From a virus: DNA of 64,000 nucleotides. The stretch lies in the IMG/VR virus record IMGVR_UViG_3300021338_000003, positions 124,001-188,000 of that record; one strand, 5' to 3'. The number at the start of each line of letters is the position of its first letter. Positions within the stretch are counted from its first letter, which is position 1. Below are positions 15,693-25,654 of the stretch, one piece after another. The notes under the pieces were generated by a model. That model did not search any database, was not told the DNA's origin, and saw nothing but the letters and a program-made list of their open reading frames with translations. The position numbers were made by a program, and so were the translations under genes.

Positions 15693-17921
15693 TTGGCTGA
15701 CCAAGAAATCGAATTTGTGACCGCAGAGGACTACACTACATCGGCATACCAAGAGTATGGTATGTACACCCTGGAGGAGCGTGCTATCCCGGCCCTTCAA
15801 GATGGTCTCCTGCCGGTTCAGAGACGTATCCTCTATTCCATGTGGAACCTTGGCCTCAGGACCGATTCCAAGTTCGCCAAGTGCGCCAACATCGTCGGTC
15901 ACACCATGGGTAAGTATCACCCTCACGGCGACCAGGGCATCTATGGTGCGTTGGTCAACATGACCAACCCCGAGATGTCGATCTTCGGTGGTGACCCCCG
16001 GGCCCCGGTGTTTCCCCAGGGAAACTTCGGTATCCCCCGTCCTGGTGAGGGAAAACCGACTCGCTATCCCGCAGCCGCCATGCGCTATACCGAGGCCAAG
16101 CTCTCGAAACTCGGTACGGCTCTCTTTGACTGTCTGGATGTCGCCAAGATGGACGACAACTTTGACGGGTCGACCCAGGAGCCGTGGATCATTCCCTGTC
16201 GGGTCCCCCTTCTTCTGATGCAGGGTTCCTATGGTGTTGCTCTTGGTGCTAACACCATCATTCCGCCCCATCATCCGGTGGAGGTCCTCCGGGCTGCCCG
16301 GCTGCTACTTGATGACCCCGAGGTGTCGGTTCGGAAGCTCATGACCAAGGTGAAGGGACCAGACTATGGGTTCGCCCGGTGCCTTTCCAGCCGAGAAGAT
16401 ATCGCCGAGGTATATACCGCAGGGAAGGGGACTCTCCACTTCCTTTGCGATTACCACATCGAGCGTGGTTCCGACTGCCACGAGTTGGTGGTCACCTCTT
16501 TGGCCCCTGGATTCCTTCTGGCCCAATTCCTCAAGGTGTGCCGACAGCTGGAGAATGAATCGAAGATCGTTGCTTGTAACGATTGTACTGATGCATCGGG
16601 TACCCGGCTCATCATCCAATTCAAGGACCCGGTGGTTGTCGAAGAGCGGATTCTGCCCCGACTTCGAACCCGGGTGTCCTACCAGTGGAATGTCATCGAC
16701 AAGACCTCCGATGGTCGATCCCAGTTCGCTCGCATCAACCTCAAGGAATACCTCGCAGCCTGGGTGGATTATCGCCGTCAAGTCGAAGAGGATGTCCTTC
16801 GACTGATGCGCAAGAAGAAAATTGAGCAATTCCGTCGAGAGACGGCGCGGTTGGCAGGAATTCAGAACATCGATGAGCTTGCCAAGATTCTGGCCAACCC
16901 GAAGCTCTCCGAGGAAGAGAGCAATAAGCTCATCATCGAGAAGGTCAAGATTCGGATGGGGTCCAAGGTAAAGGACCTGGACCAAGAGCAAGTCCAGATG
17001 CTCCTCGACCTCAAGATCCGGTCCCTCCGAGCCCTCAACCTCAAGACTCAGGAAGGGAAGGTCAAGGCAATCTCCAAGGAAATCCGAGAGATTCAGGCCC
17101 ACCTGAAGGACGTCGATGGGTGGCTCCGTCTTCAACTGGAGCAGGCGGAAAAGATCTTCCCGAAGGGCTACAAGCGAGGAATGAAGCTTCTCAATGGTAC
17201 AGAGCCCGAGCTGGAGATGCCCGAGGGGGAGGCCGCCATCGGCTTCTGGAACATCACGGACAAGGGGTTCGTGCGGGACTTCAAGGACCTCCCGCAGCGA
17301 AAGGGCAAGTGGTATGCCGATTCGGTCACGGTCCCGGCTACTGCCAATGTGACCATTGTGGAGTCCTCTGGTAAGGCTCACACATACCAATCGGTGTACC
17401 TGACCCGTGGGTCTCTCGGTCTCAAGTCTCCAGTGGTAGGGTCCACTTCAGACCGGTTCAGCCACCTCATGGTGGTTGACGCCGACGGGTTCGTAGGGGT
17501 CATTGAGAATCCCCCAATCAAGAACCATTCGGTCGTCATGAAGACCGAGAAGGAGCTTGTGCTCGCCCGGGGTGTTAACCTCGATGATGAAATTTTTGTC
17601 ACCAATGGCAAGACGTGGGCTGCCAAGAAGGTCTCGGACATCGGTTCTAAGAGGCCCAACAGCAAGGGTACCCGGTTCTTCCGAGGCAAGGGTGACCTCC
17701 ATTTCTTCGTCATTCCGAGGGGCGGAACTCTAGTCATGAATGGACATGGGCCTATTGCCGATCGGGACCTTGCAGCCAAGTCCCCTTCCCAGATCTTCCC
17801 CTTGGCCCCTAAGGGCAATTGGGTAGTGGACCAGAACAACATCAAGGCAGTGATGACCGCTGGTGAGGCTTCGGCTATTGCCCAAGAGACGGGCATCTTG
17901 TCCGTCGATCGGTTGCGATGA
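15693..17921 (+). CDS. type II DNA topoisomerase subunit A (GyrA/ParC, T4 gp52-like)
   Basis: A TTG start is supported by GGAGG seven bases upstream. The 742-residue protein shows the GyrA breakage-reunion domain: PVQRRILYSMW, KYHPHGDQGIYGALV, and PAAAMRYTEAKL with the DNA-linking tyrosine at about residue 132. A long coiled-coil region (370-500) and a C-terminal beta-rich domain follow. It is longer than T4 gp52 and shorter than host GyrA. It would act with an ATPase (GyrB/gp39-like) subunit not present here. Confidence 0.93.
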   Translation: MADQEIEFVTAEDYTTSAYQEYGMYTLEERAIPALQDGLLPVQRRILYSMWNLGLRTDSKFAKCANIVGHTMGKYHPHGDQGIYGALVNMTNPEMSIFGGDPRAPVFPQGNFGIPRPGEGKPTRYPAAAMRYTEAKLSKLGTALFDCLDVAKMDDNFDGSTQEPWIIPCRVPLLLMQGSYGVALGANTIIPPHHPVEVLRAARLLLDDPEVSVRKLMTKVKGPDYGFARCLSSREDIAEVYTAGKGTLHFLCDYHIERGSDCHELVVTSLAPGFLLAQFLKVCRQLENESKIVACNDCTDASGTRLIIQFKDPVVVEERILPRLRTRVSYQWNVIDKTSDGRSQFARINLKEYLAAWVDYRRQVEEDVLRLMRKKKIEQFRRETARLAGIQNIDELAKILANPKLSEEESNKLIIEKVKIRMGSKVKDLDQEQVQMLLDLKIRSLRALNLKTQEGKVKAISKEIREIQAHLKDVDGWLRLQLEQAEKIFPKGYKRGMKLLNGTEPELEMPEGEAAIGFWNITDKGFVRDFKDLPQRKGKWYADSVTVPATANVTIVESSGKAHTYQSVYLTRGSLGLKSPVVGSTSDRFSHLMVVDADGFVGVIENPPIKNHSVVMKTEKELVLARGVNLDDEIFVTNGKTWAAKKVSDIGSKRPNSKGTRFFRGKGDLHFFVIPRGGTLVMNGHGPIADRDLAAKSPSQIFPLAPKGNWVVDQNNIKAVMTAGEASAIAQETGILSVDRLR

Positions 17922-18175
17922 CAAAACTCAAGGTGGCATGGGATGGATACACGGGGTTCGTCCACCATAGTGATAGCAATTTCCGAATTGCTAGACTAGA
18001 TCGGTTGATGTGCATGTTCCCATGCGACAAGCCGGGAAAGAAAATCCCTCTGTCGCAGGGAGGCAAGCTTATCCACAATCTTGAGGTGATATTCTCTGAG
18101 GTTGTACCCGAAGGCCCTCTTGCTGAGGGGGCCCTTGACGGATTCATCTCACGGGGACTCGATTTCTACGACTGA
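17918..18175 (+). CDS. hypothetical protein, 85 aa
   Basis: The ATG overlaps the topoisomerase stop (ATGA). The product is a small basic, beta-rich protein with no recognised motif. It is co-transcribed with the topoisomerase. Confidence 0.55.
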   Translation: MTKLKVAWDGYTGFVHHSDSNFRIARLDRLMCMFPCDKPGKKIPLSQGGKLIHNLEVIFSEVVPEGPLAEGALDGFISRGLDFYD

Positions 18176-18193
18176 GTGCGGCAGTCTTATGGT

Positions 18194-18325
18194 ATGACTT
18201 GGGAACCGCTACACCTGGCTCTATCTTGGTTGCCTGCCCTCTACGAGAAGGTGCAGGCTGACCCATTTTGGGGTATGGACCTCTGGGTGCCAGAAGGTGG
18301 TTGGCCCAGTGACCGGAAAAAGTGA
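18194..18325 (+). CDS. possible 43-residue Trp-rich protein
   Basis: A short frame starting at ATG 18194 fills the gap before the next gene. Six Trp residues in 43, and composition like its neighbours, favour coding. No clear ribosome site is seen. It may simply be a leader. Confidence 0.35.
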   Translation: MTWEPLHLALSWLPALYEKVQADPFWGMDLWVPEGGWPSDRKK

Positions 18326-18334
18326 GGAGGCACG

Positions 18335-19378
18335 ATGTCTGGCTTCTATTTTCAAGATCGACCCCGTAGTACGGATGAGGCCGCTTCCCAGCAGCCTGGT
18401 GGCCACGAAATCAATATCGTCAAATCCGCCATTCAGAGGTATATTTCCAAGTGGCTACAAGATGGGACACCCCAGAACAGCCTGTTGATTGGGTATGCCC
18501 CTCGTCTGGGGCAATTCTGCACCGGGGCTCGCGACGCTCTATACTTCAACACCGATTTTTCCTGGGACATCGACCAGGATTCAAATGACCGGGAAGTGCA
18601 AGTCGCTCGACTTGTTGAGAGTATGGGGCGCCGGTTTCCGGCTATCCTAATCATTGACGGCGGGTATAGAAACCGAACGGCTGGATTGGGTGATGTCCAG
18701 GCGGCCCGGTCTTATGATTCTCGGTCAATGAACTTTGATGTTGCCGTCGATATGGTTGTCACCCTAGAACTCATGGTCATTTCCGAAACCGAGGCAGTCA
18801 CCAACGACCTCTCTGTCCTCTTGACCACAGTTGTTGGGCCACCCCTTCGTCGCTTTGGGGGTGGCAACCTCATCTGTTCCGAGGATCCCAACAACCATTG
18901 GCAAATCACCCTACCCCTTGAGAACAGCATGTCTGCCATCTCCAAGGAATCCATGGGTGATGACCCCCAGAACAGGCTCTACGTAGCCTCTACGAGCATC
19001 GAGGTGATGTATGATGGGGTTTCGGCCTTGGGACGCGAATTTGCGGTCCGGAGAGGTACCGGAGGGCTCCAGACGGAGGGTGGACACTCCATCACCATCA
19101 CTGCAGACGACACCAGTGGACCCGATATTTCCTTTGCGGTGCCGGAGTCTGTTCGTTCTGGTCGCCCTGTGTACGTCCCCCTCATTCTGACTGATAGCGC
19201 CGTTGAAATTCTGCTTCGACCTCACTGGAGGTTGTATGTGTCCGATTATCGTGTTTTCACATATGACCCTTCCACTTTCACTCTCTACCCAAAGGCCCCT
19301 GGGACTGCCACTCTGGTAATCCAAAACCGTAATGACAAGAGTACGGTTCTTGAACAGGAGATCACGGTTACACCATGA
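18335..19378 (+). CDS. probable virion structural protein, 347 aa
   Basis: GGAGG precedes the ATG. The protein is beta-rich, with a C-terminal segment resembling an immunoglobulin-like domain (from about 290) ending in a strand motif. No family is recognised. Its place, shortly before the tail sheath gene, suggests a head-tail connector or tail completion protein, by inference only. Its stop overlaps the dUTPase start. Confidence 0.5.
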   Translation: MSGFYFQDRPRSTDEAASQQPGGHEINIVKSAIQRYISKWLQDGTPQNSLLIGYAPRLGQFCTGARDALYFNTDFSWDIDQDSNDREVQVARLVESMGRRFPAILIIDGGYRNRTAGLGDVQAARSYDSRSMNFDVAVDMVVTLELMVISETEAVTNDLSVLLTTVVGPPLRRFGGGNLICSEDPNNHWQITLPLENSMSAISKESMGDDPQNRLYVASTSIEVMYDGVSALGREFAVRRGTGGLQTEGGHSITITADDTSGPDISFAVPESVRSGRPVYVPLILTDSAVEILLRPHWRLYVSDYRVFTYDPSTFTLYPKAPGTATLVIQNRNDKSTVLEQEITVTP

Positions 19379-19809
19379 GCACTACTATCCGATGGGTCAA
19401 GCTTTCCGAGGGCGGTGAGGTTCCGCGACATTCTCATGCCGGCGATGCTGGGTACGACCTTGTGGTCTCCCGGGATACAGTCATCCCTCCTCACACTTTC
19501 GTTGATGTCCATACTGATATTGCTGTGATTTGGCCGGATGGTATGTGGGGCCGCATCACTGGCCGTTCGTCGACCCTTCGAAAGAAGGGGCTTCTGGTGT
19601 CCGAGGGCATCATTGACAATGAGTACACCGGGGAGCTTTTCACCGGTGTATATAACCTCGGTGACCAGGAAGTGGTCATCAAGAAGGGCGAGAGGGTGGC
19701 TCAACTCATCCCCCACATGCTTATTGGCCTTGAGTGGACCGAGATCCAAGCAGAAGAGATCCCTGATACGAAACGGGGATCCGGAGGCTTTGGGTCCACC
19801 GGCAAGTAG
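19375..19809 (+). CDS. dut: dUTP diphosphatase (dUTPase)
   Basis: All five motifs of trimeric dUTPase are visible: AGDAGYDL, GRITGRSS, GIIDNEYTGEL, GERVAQLI and a C-terminal GSGGFGSTG. The 144-residue length is standard. The enzyme cleaves dUTP to dUMP and pyrophosphate, keeping uracil out of DNA and supplying dUMP, the substrate expected for the ThyX-like protein at 12195-14429. The ATG overlaps the preceding stop. Confidence 0.95.
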   Translation: MSTTIRWVKLSEGGEVPRHSHAGDAGYDLVVSRDTVIPPHTFVDVHTDIAVIWPDGMWGRITGRSSTLRKKGLLVSEGIIDNEYTGELFTGVYNLGDQEVVIKKGERVAQLIPHMLIGLEWTEIQAEEIPDTKRGSGGFGSTGK

Positions 19810-19829
19810 AAATTCCGACGCGGCCAGTT

Positions 19830-19856
19830 TTCCCTTGAATCCGAAGTTCAAGGGAA
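19830..19856 (+). promoter_or_regulatory. hairpin overlapping the ribosome site of the next gene
   Basis: TTCCCTTGAA pairs with TTCAAGGGAA (10 bp, 7-base loop). The AGGGA ribosome site of the gene at 19863 lies in the 3' arm, so the hairpin could limit initiation. It lacks a T-run, so a terminator role is less likely. Confidence 0.55.
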
Positions 19857-19862
19857 TTGACT

Positions 19863-20138
19863 ATGTCCCGCGTCATCAGCACGACGGCTTACGTCACCGA
19901 TACTGACTCCCTCGTGGGTGAGGAGTACACCATCGGTGAATCCGTCTATCTGAACATCGAAGACCTGAAGGTTACGAACACCGTCGGTGATGGTGTGACG
20001 GATATCGGTGTCATTGGCGAAGTGGTCGAAGCCCCTGTCCTCACGGATGACCCTCTACCACGGATGGTGGTGCGCTTGAGTGTCGCGGCTGAACTTCTTA
20101 GCCCAGTGAAGCGCCTCCTCCAATCCGTAGACCTCTGA
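19863..20138 (+). CDS. hypothetical protein before the tail sheath, 91 aa
   Basis: The ATG at 19863 follows AGGGA in a hairpin. The product is acidic and beta-rich (SVYLNIEDLKVTNTVGDG). The location between dUTPase and tail sheath suggests a virion role, unproven. Confidence 0.55.
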   Translation: MSRVISTTAYVTDTDSLVGEEYTIGESVYLNIEDLKVTNTVGDGVTDIGVIGEVVEAPVLTDDPLPRMVVRLSVAAELLSPVKRLLQSVDL

Positions 20139-20161
20139 CCTTCTTTTCCTTGGAGTAACCA

Positions 20162-23100
20162 ATGTCTTTTGGCGAAACCAGCGAGTACGTGCGAATTGGC
20201 GCGTACATCGGACAGGTAATTAGCCCTGTCGCCGCCGTCATCTCCGGCTTTCCGCGTCTTCCGGCCATTGTGGCCAAGGGGTCCCGGCTTGCCCGTTACC
20301 GCAACTCGGAAATTGTCCGAGCCAAGGTGGAGGATGAGACTCTCACTTTCACGGGTGCAGGCCCCTACACGGCTCCGCTCAACTATCAGGCGGATGGTAT
20401 CAAGGCCAACACGGTCCTGGTGGCTGATGGTGTGGTCCAGCTCGAAGATCGCTACCTTTTCACCACCACCATTGAGGCCAACGACACCATTACGATTCCG
20501 ACCCAGTACTACGACGCGACGGCTACCTACGTCATCACGTATCAGTCTGTCGATCGGGACGTGTTGGACCCCCTCCCCTTCCAGGATCTTCGCAACATCG
20601 AGCGGATGGGCCGGAGCGTCGATTCCTCGACGTATACCGAGTTCACTGACTTCATCGTCCCGGTGACTGTCGGGTCCGTGACTTCGGACGCCGGTAATGG
20701 CCATCTGACTGGAGAGGCTGCTGGTGCTACTGCCTACGCCACCGAGATCGAGACTGATGGAACCATAGCTGGGTTCGATGCCTTCGCGCGTCTAGCCGGA
20801 CCCACTACCGTCGAAAACGACCTCATCCTGCGCATGACCGCCGACCTGGATGGTTCGGCGGTAACTGTGACCACTGTGGCTGGTGGGACCGAGGGGATTG
20901 TCGAAAACACCTCGACCCGGGTAGTGACCATCACCTATGTGACCGCAACTTCTACTGTGGACACCCTTATCGCGACCATCAACACGGCTGCTTCAGGGCT
21001 CACTTTGGTAGAATCCGCTGGTCGGGTTCCTCCGGGTGGTATCTTTGTGGCTTCCACCTGGTCGACCCCAGCACAAGACCAAACAGTCTATGCCACTCAG
21101 GTCGATCCTGATGTTGGCAACTCCGCCAACCTTGGTGCTGTGGCCCTGTCTCCCAACTCCTCGTACAGCCACCCTTATGACCGTTCATACCAGATTGAGG
21201 TCGTTACCACGGGCGACATCACGACCGCAGAGTTTATTTGGTCGTCTACTCCGATCAGCGGTGGAAACACCTCTACCCACCACAATCCCCACCCGAGCTT
21301 GGTGTCTGACGCCAACTTCCAGAACCTCATAACCGGTCTATCGGCCAACGATGAGGATGTGGTGCTGGAGTATGGTATCCAGGTCCGGTTCAACGACCTG
21401 TCCGACCAATTCACCAGTGGTGATATCTTCACTTTCGTCGCCCGTGGCCCCGGTCTCATAGAGATGGATGGACGCCACTCCAATACGAATCAGTTCGCCG
21501 AGTTCACCACTCCAGTCGAGACGTACGACGCTGGCACCCTGGGTGTTCTGTCCATCTCCTCGGACATCTCGGATTACACTGGGACGTATAACCGGCGCTA
21601 CAAGGTTGTTGTATCTGCCGTTGTGGCCAGCACTTCGGCCGCCCTGCGGTGGACGGCGGTTGGTGACGATGGTATTGCTTCTGGGTCCAATCTCACAGTC
21701 ACCGACGGTGGTACCCTGACCCTCGACGAGGGTGTGACGGTGGATATGGATATCAGCGCTGGTGATATGACCGTCGGTGATACCTTCACCTTCGAGGTCA
21801 ATGCTGCCCGGGTGATCCCGAACATCAAGGATGACCGCACGTATACGGCGGAGGTCTCGACCGCTGTTGCGAACAACGTGGCCTTTGTCTACTTCACCGA
21901 CACCCCCGAGGGTGGTATTGGGTCGTTCACCGCTACGGCTGCCGATTCAGCCATTGAGTTCGATGGTAACCTGACCGCCCACGTTCGGAATATCGCCCTT
22001 CCTCGGTACGATGCCAGCGATGAGTTCACCTGGTCCCTGGCCCTTGATGACGTTGTCGACTGGTCTCTGATTCGTCGAGTGTCCGAGACCATCGAGGCCG
22101 GTGACATCATCCATGATATGCTGGGCCGGGTCACTGGCACCCCGGATACGTACTACGCCATCCTGAACAACGCTCCATCATCTTTGGTGTCGGTGCTGGA
22201 TGGGTCTTCGAACTCCGTGGCCACGACCATTGTGACTTCTGGTAGCGAGAACACCCGGTATATCTCCTTCGGCAGCACCGACCCAGGCGTCGATCTCACG
22301 GTCACGTACGAGTTCCGGGGCCTGGAGCCTGAGCCGGGTGACACGTACCGCCTCACCGCCCTCTATCTCCGGGGTGATGAACTCTACAATACCCCGATCC
22401 TGGTGACGTCTGAGGCCGACGGTCTGGCACTGGTGGAGCCCTTGGGCACTGCCAACCACCTGGGTATGGGCCACTCCATAACTTGGGGCAGCTACGACCC
22501 GGTTGGTGTCTACTACGTTCAGGTCAAGGATGCTGACGACGACGGTGTATACCAGGACTCGGACTACGAGACGGCCATCTCTGGGACGGAGGGTACTACC
22601 GACATCACGGACCTCGTGGTCCTGGATGCTTGGGGTACCATGGGCGCCCAGCTGACCCACTTGGACACTATGGCGGACCCGCTTGTCGGCCAGCCTCGCC
22701 TGGGATGGTTTGGCGCTCCTCGGAACACCGCTGTGGGGGATGTCAACACGACGGGCTCGCTCATTCAGACGGCCCGTGAGACCCTTGCAGTGTACGGGGC
22801 CAGCCCGGCTCATGGTACCCGGATTCTCGTGGCTCCGACTACGTGCAACTTCACCGTGGTGTTCACGGATGGATCCCCCAACGCCGATGTCGACCTGGAT
22901 GGATCCTTCGTCGCCCTGGCCATGTGCATGCAGTACGCCTCCTTCAGCAACCCGAGCCAGACGGCTTTGGAGCGCAACCTCACGGCCTTCAATACGATCG
23001 AGACCTTCTCCGAAGAGGAGATCAAGCAGCTAGGTGCTGCCCAGATCAACTTCCTTGATTTCATCGGTAATGGCATCTATGAGTGGAAGGAAGATGTGAC

Positions 23101-23497
23101 TACGGACGCGACCGGAACGGCGAATGCCCCGGACGAGTTCCGCATTATCTCGGCCATGACCCAGAAGGTGTACATCAATCGTCGACTCCAGGCGGCTATC
23201 AACGCGGCCGTCATCTCCCTGGTTCCCGATTCCCCGGAAGCCGGGCTGGAGGTCCTGCGCAACACGTGCGTCAATGTGATCCGTCAGGATATCGACGACA
23301 AGAACATCGCTGAATATCAGAACGACGACGGATCGGTGCGCCGGATGCTTCCGAACCAGGACATCATCGTCTACCGTGACCGGACTCGGTCCACCGTCTA
23401 TCGTTTCTTCGTGGGTTACTTCCTGAAGTACCCGGTGAAGCGAGTGTTTGGTCTGGCGTTGACCGACAGCAACAACTTCGGGTCCAACATCAGCTGA
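20162..23497 (+). CDS. probable tail sheath protein, 1111 aa
   Basis: The N-terminus (GAYIGQVISPVAAVISGFPR) and the C-terminal 250 residues fit contractile tail sheaths. Visible are GTRILVAPTTCNF, a long helix-rich part with VYINRRLQAAINAAVISLVP, and a terminal beta segment. The middle is an insertion of beta-sandwich-like repeats rich in Thr, Gly and Asp, as in surface-decorated sheaths of large phages. Expected length is 450-700, so this one is enlarged. It is followed by a terminator. Confidence 0.72.
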   Translation: MSFGETSEYVRIGAYIGQVISPVAAVISGFPRLPAIVAKGSRLARYRNSEIVRAKVEDETLTFTGAGPYTAPLNYQADGIKANTVLVADGVVQLEDRYLFTTTIEANDTITIPTQYYDATATYVITYQSVDRDVLDPLPFQDLRNIERMGRSVDSSTYTEFTDFIVPVTVGSVTSDAGNGHLTGEAAGATAYATEIETDGTIAGFDAFARLAGPTTVENDLILRMTADLDGSAVTVTTVAGGTEGIVENTSTRVVTITYVTATSTVDTLIATINTAASGLTLVESAGRVPPGGIFVASTWSTPAQDQTVYATQVDPDVGNSANLGAVALSPNSSYSHPYDRSYQIEVVTTGDITTAEFIWSSTPISGGNTSTHHNPHPSLVSDANFQNLITGLSANDEDVVLEYGIQVRFNDLSDQFTSGDIFTFVARGPGLIEMDGRHSNTNQFAEFTTPVETYDAGTLGVLSISSDISDYTGTYNRRYKVVVSAVVASTSAALRWTAVGDDGIASGSNLTVTDGGTLTLDEGVTVDMDISAGDMTVGDTFTFEVNAARVIPNIKDDRTYTAEVSTAVANNVAFVYFTDTPEGGIGSFTATAADSAIEFDGNLTAHVRNIALPRYDASDEFTWSLALDDVVDWSLIRRVSETIEAGDIIHDMLGRVTGTPDTYYAILNNAPSSLVSVLDGSSNSVATTIVTSGSENTRYISFGSTDPGVDLTVTYEFRGLEPEPGDTYRLTALYLRGDELYNTPILVTSEADGLALVEPLGTANHLGMGHSITWGSYDPVGVYYVQVKDADDDGVYQDSDYETAISGTEGTTDITDLVVLDAWGTMGAQLTHLDTMADPLVGQPRLGWFGAPRNTAVGDVNTTGSLIQTARETLAVYGASPAHGTRILVAPTTCNFTVVFTDGSPNADVDLDGSFVALAMCMQYASFSNPSQTALERNLTAFNTIETFSEEEIKQLGAAQINFLDFIGNGIYEWKEDVTTDATGTANAPDEFRIISAMTQKVYINRRLQAAINAAVISLVPDSPEAGLEVLRNTCVNVIRQDIDDKNIAEYQNDDGSVRRMLPNQDIIVYRDRTRSTVYRFFVGYFLKYPVKRVFGLALTDSNNFGSNIS

Positions 23498-23521
23498 CCC
23501 GGAATCAGTTCAAGATTGACA

Positions 23522-23552
23522 GAGGGGCCACCGGATGTTACGGTGGCCCCTC
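23522..23552 (+). terminator. terminator-like hairpin after the tail sheath gene
   Basis: A perfect 12-bp stem (GAGGGGCCACCG with CGGTGGCCCCTC) is followed by TCAGTATCGG and then the next start codon at 23572. Confidence 0.75.
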
Positions 23553-23571
23553 TCAGTATCGGGGCTTTCCT

Positions 23572-24510
23572 GTGAACAAGATCCGCCAGCATGTCATTCG
23601 GGCCGAGTCCAATTGGGTTGCCGTTGACACCCGAAAATGGTTAGGAAATTCTACCCAGTGGAGAGCGGAAGAAGTTGCAAAATTCTTCCGAGAATTTGTT
23701 GGTATTGAGTCTCTTGATGAGGACACCGGAACCTTCATTTTCGTAGTGGACGAAAATGAAGAACGTGACCTCCTTGAAGCCATGGAGGACTACGTACCAG
23801 TTGAATTGTCGGTAAATCCGGACATCGTTGCAAATGTATGTCACGGATGGCAGGAGATAGCAGCCTCGGCGAAAGACATGTTGAAATCCGAGGTTAAGGA
23901 AGCTGCCAAGCAAATCTTGCAACTCGTCAAGACCCTCGCAAAAAGGGAAGAAGTATATGTTGTACGTAGAAACCGACGATTTCTACGTCTCATCATCAAC
24001 TTCCACGACATTCCCGATTTTGGGGAACAGGTCCAGGGGATTCTCGACCGAGTTCGAGGGAAAGACTTGACTATTTCCACGGACATTTTTGTGAAGAACT
24101 TTGATGGTCTGTCTTGGCCCCCCAAGGCTGATACTGTGAGAAGTTTTCTCAAATCCCAAGACATTCAGTTCGACGAGTACACCGATGACCACCCGGATGA
24201 GGGATTTGACACCAGATATCCGTTCTGGAGAATTCCAGTCAGGGACGCTCACAAGTACAAGGACCTCTCCAAAACATGGATAGGCGGTTCTATATACGTC
24301 CAACGGTTCTCGGGTCGATTGGTTGACATTCTCAATGCAGAATTCGGAAGGGAACCCTTCGATTTCGAAGAACACCTAGAGAAGGTCAGAACGCTTTTCG
24401 GACAGCGTTTTGGAATCTTTGAGTTTCGAAATGGGGAAATCCTTGTCAATAAGGACACATACGATTTTGATGCGCTGGTTACTGAACACCTTCGGCGGAT
24501 GAGACAATGA
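23572..24510 (+). CDS. hypothetical protein with MNKIRQ leader, 312 aa (paralogue 1)
   Basis: A GTG start yields MNKIRQHVIRAESN, one of six shared N-terminal leaders in this window. It is paralogous to the next gene: both have AEFFRE-type FFRE-VGI, an ERDxLEAMEDY segment, a HDI-PD/QDL-GE-QGI core and a terminal FDFE/NVFDFE-like end. No catalytic motif is recognised. The leader suggests packaging inside the capsid (inference). Confidence 0.6.
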   Translation: MNKIRQHVIRAESNWVAVDTRKWLGNSTQWRAEEVAKFFREFVGIESLDEDTGTFIFVVDENEERDLLEAMEDYVPVELSVNPDIVANVCHGWQEIAASAKDMLKSEVKEAAKQILQLVKTLAKREEVYVVRRNRRFLRLIINFHDIPDFGEQVQGILDRVRGKDLTISTDIFVKNFDGLSWPPKADTVRSFLKSQDIQFDEYTDDHPDEGFDTRYPFWRIPVRDAHKYKDLSKTWIGGSIYVQRFSGRLVDILNAEFGREPFDFEEHLEKVRTLFGQRFGIFEFRNGEILVNKDTYDFDALVTEHLRRMRQ

Positions 24511-25652
24511 ATAAGGTCAAAAAAGCCATTCTCCGAGCCTCCTTGGAGGGTGAAAAGACAGAAGTCCCCCTTGGTCGGTGGAGTTATCACATCGGAAATG
24601 GTGGCACTGCCGAATTCTTTCGGGAGCATGTAGGGATTACCTCTGCAGAACCCGCCCCACATCACGGTGGGACAATCACTGTCGATTCCACGGACGAACG
24701 TGACGCCTTGGAAGCCATGGAAGACTATGCTGTTTTCCGCCTCAGCACGGGAAGGTACGAAAAAGAGTGGAGTCTGACTGACACAGAGCGCAGAAATTAT
24801 CTGAAGGTACCATCAGATTTGTTTCCGGACGAAGTTGAGGAAGTATACATTCGCACTGTAGAATGGGTAGACCATCGTTTGGATAAGTTGGACGCGTTCA
24901 GGGTCACCTGGGGAAGTAGTAAGTGGGTCAAATATGTCAGCGGGAAAACCTGTGACATCGTTGTCAACATCCATGACATTCAAGACCTCATCGGGGAATT
25001 GCAGGGTATCATCAACGAAGTCCGAGGCAAGGATAAGACCCTGACTCTACAAAAGATTAAGAGGGCATTCTCTCTGCACAATGGCCCCTATGACAACAAT
25101 GTTGTCCGGTTCTTTGATACAACAGGCATACAAGCCACAAAATATGACCTCGGATCCGGTCCGAAAGGTACAGTGTGGCGGGTTCCTCCTCGGGACTACA
25201 AAAAGTATCGAGATTTGACGAAGTCTCTAGAGGCCCACTACATTGGAGTTGGTAACACCAATGACCCTCTTGGGGCAGAATTTGACCGGCTGTTCCAAAG
25301 GGTTACTGACCACCCAAGCCGCCAAATGATGATGGTCCATGCTATCATCGGCAAGGGGTGGCCAGGGGTCTGGCTGATGAACCGGGACGAGGTACTAGTC
25401 GACCCCAATATATTCGACTTTGAAGGTCTAGCTGAGGAATACCTCAAGATGGCCGAGGTATACGTGACCCCCGAGATGTTGGAGTTGCAGAACCTGGTCG
25501 AATCACACCCCCAGATGGAGTTTGAGAAGTATCAGGGCAACCGGTTCATTTCGGTCAGGGACGGTGGTATAGAGGTATTTCGCATTATGGTTGGGAACAA
25601 AGCCCGGTTGGTGACGTCCATGCTCGAAGAATTCATGAGGGAATACTTCTAA
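24507..25652 (+). CDS. hypothetical protein with MNKVKK leader, 381 aa (paralogue 2)
   Basis: The ATG overlaps the preceding stop. The leader MNKVKKAILRASLE matches its neighbour, and the two proteins align through FFREHVGI, ERDALEAMEDY and the central HDIQDLIGELQGIINEVRGK block. It has an extra C-terminal 60 residues that may be a separate module (QMEFEKYQGNRF onward). Function is unknown. Tandem duplication is evident. Confidence 0.6.
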   Translation: MNKVKKAILRASLEGEKTEVPLGRWSYHIGNGGTAEFFREHVGITSAEPAPHHGGTITVDSTDERDALEAMEDYAVFRLSTGRYEKEWSLTDTERRNYLKVPSDLFPDEVEEVYIRTVEWVDHRLDKLDAFRVTWGSSKWVKYVSGKTCDIVVNIHDIQDLIGELQGIINEVRGKDKTLTLQKIKRAFSLHNGPYDNNVVRFFDTTGIQATKYDLGSGPKGTVWRVPPRDYKKYRDLTKSLEAHYIGVGNTNDPLGAEFDRLFQRVTDHPSRQMMMVHAIIGKGWPGVWLMNRDEVLVDPNIFDFEGLAEEYLKMAEVYVTPEMLELQNLVESHPQMEFEKYQGNRFISVRDGGIEVFRIMVGNKARLVTSMLEEFMREYF

Positions 25653-25654
25653 AC

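Noticed and set aside
16305-17390. 361-residue minus-strand open frame opposite the topoisomerase gene
   Set aside because: It mirrors a confidently identified gene, and its composition (Leu/Val/Asp-rich, no ribosome site) is typical of an antisense shadow.
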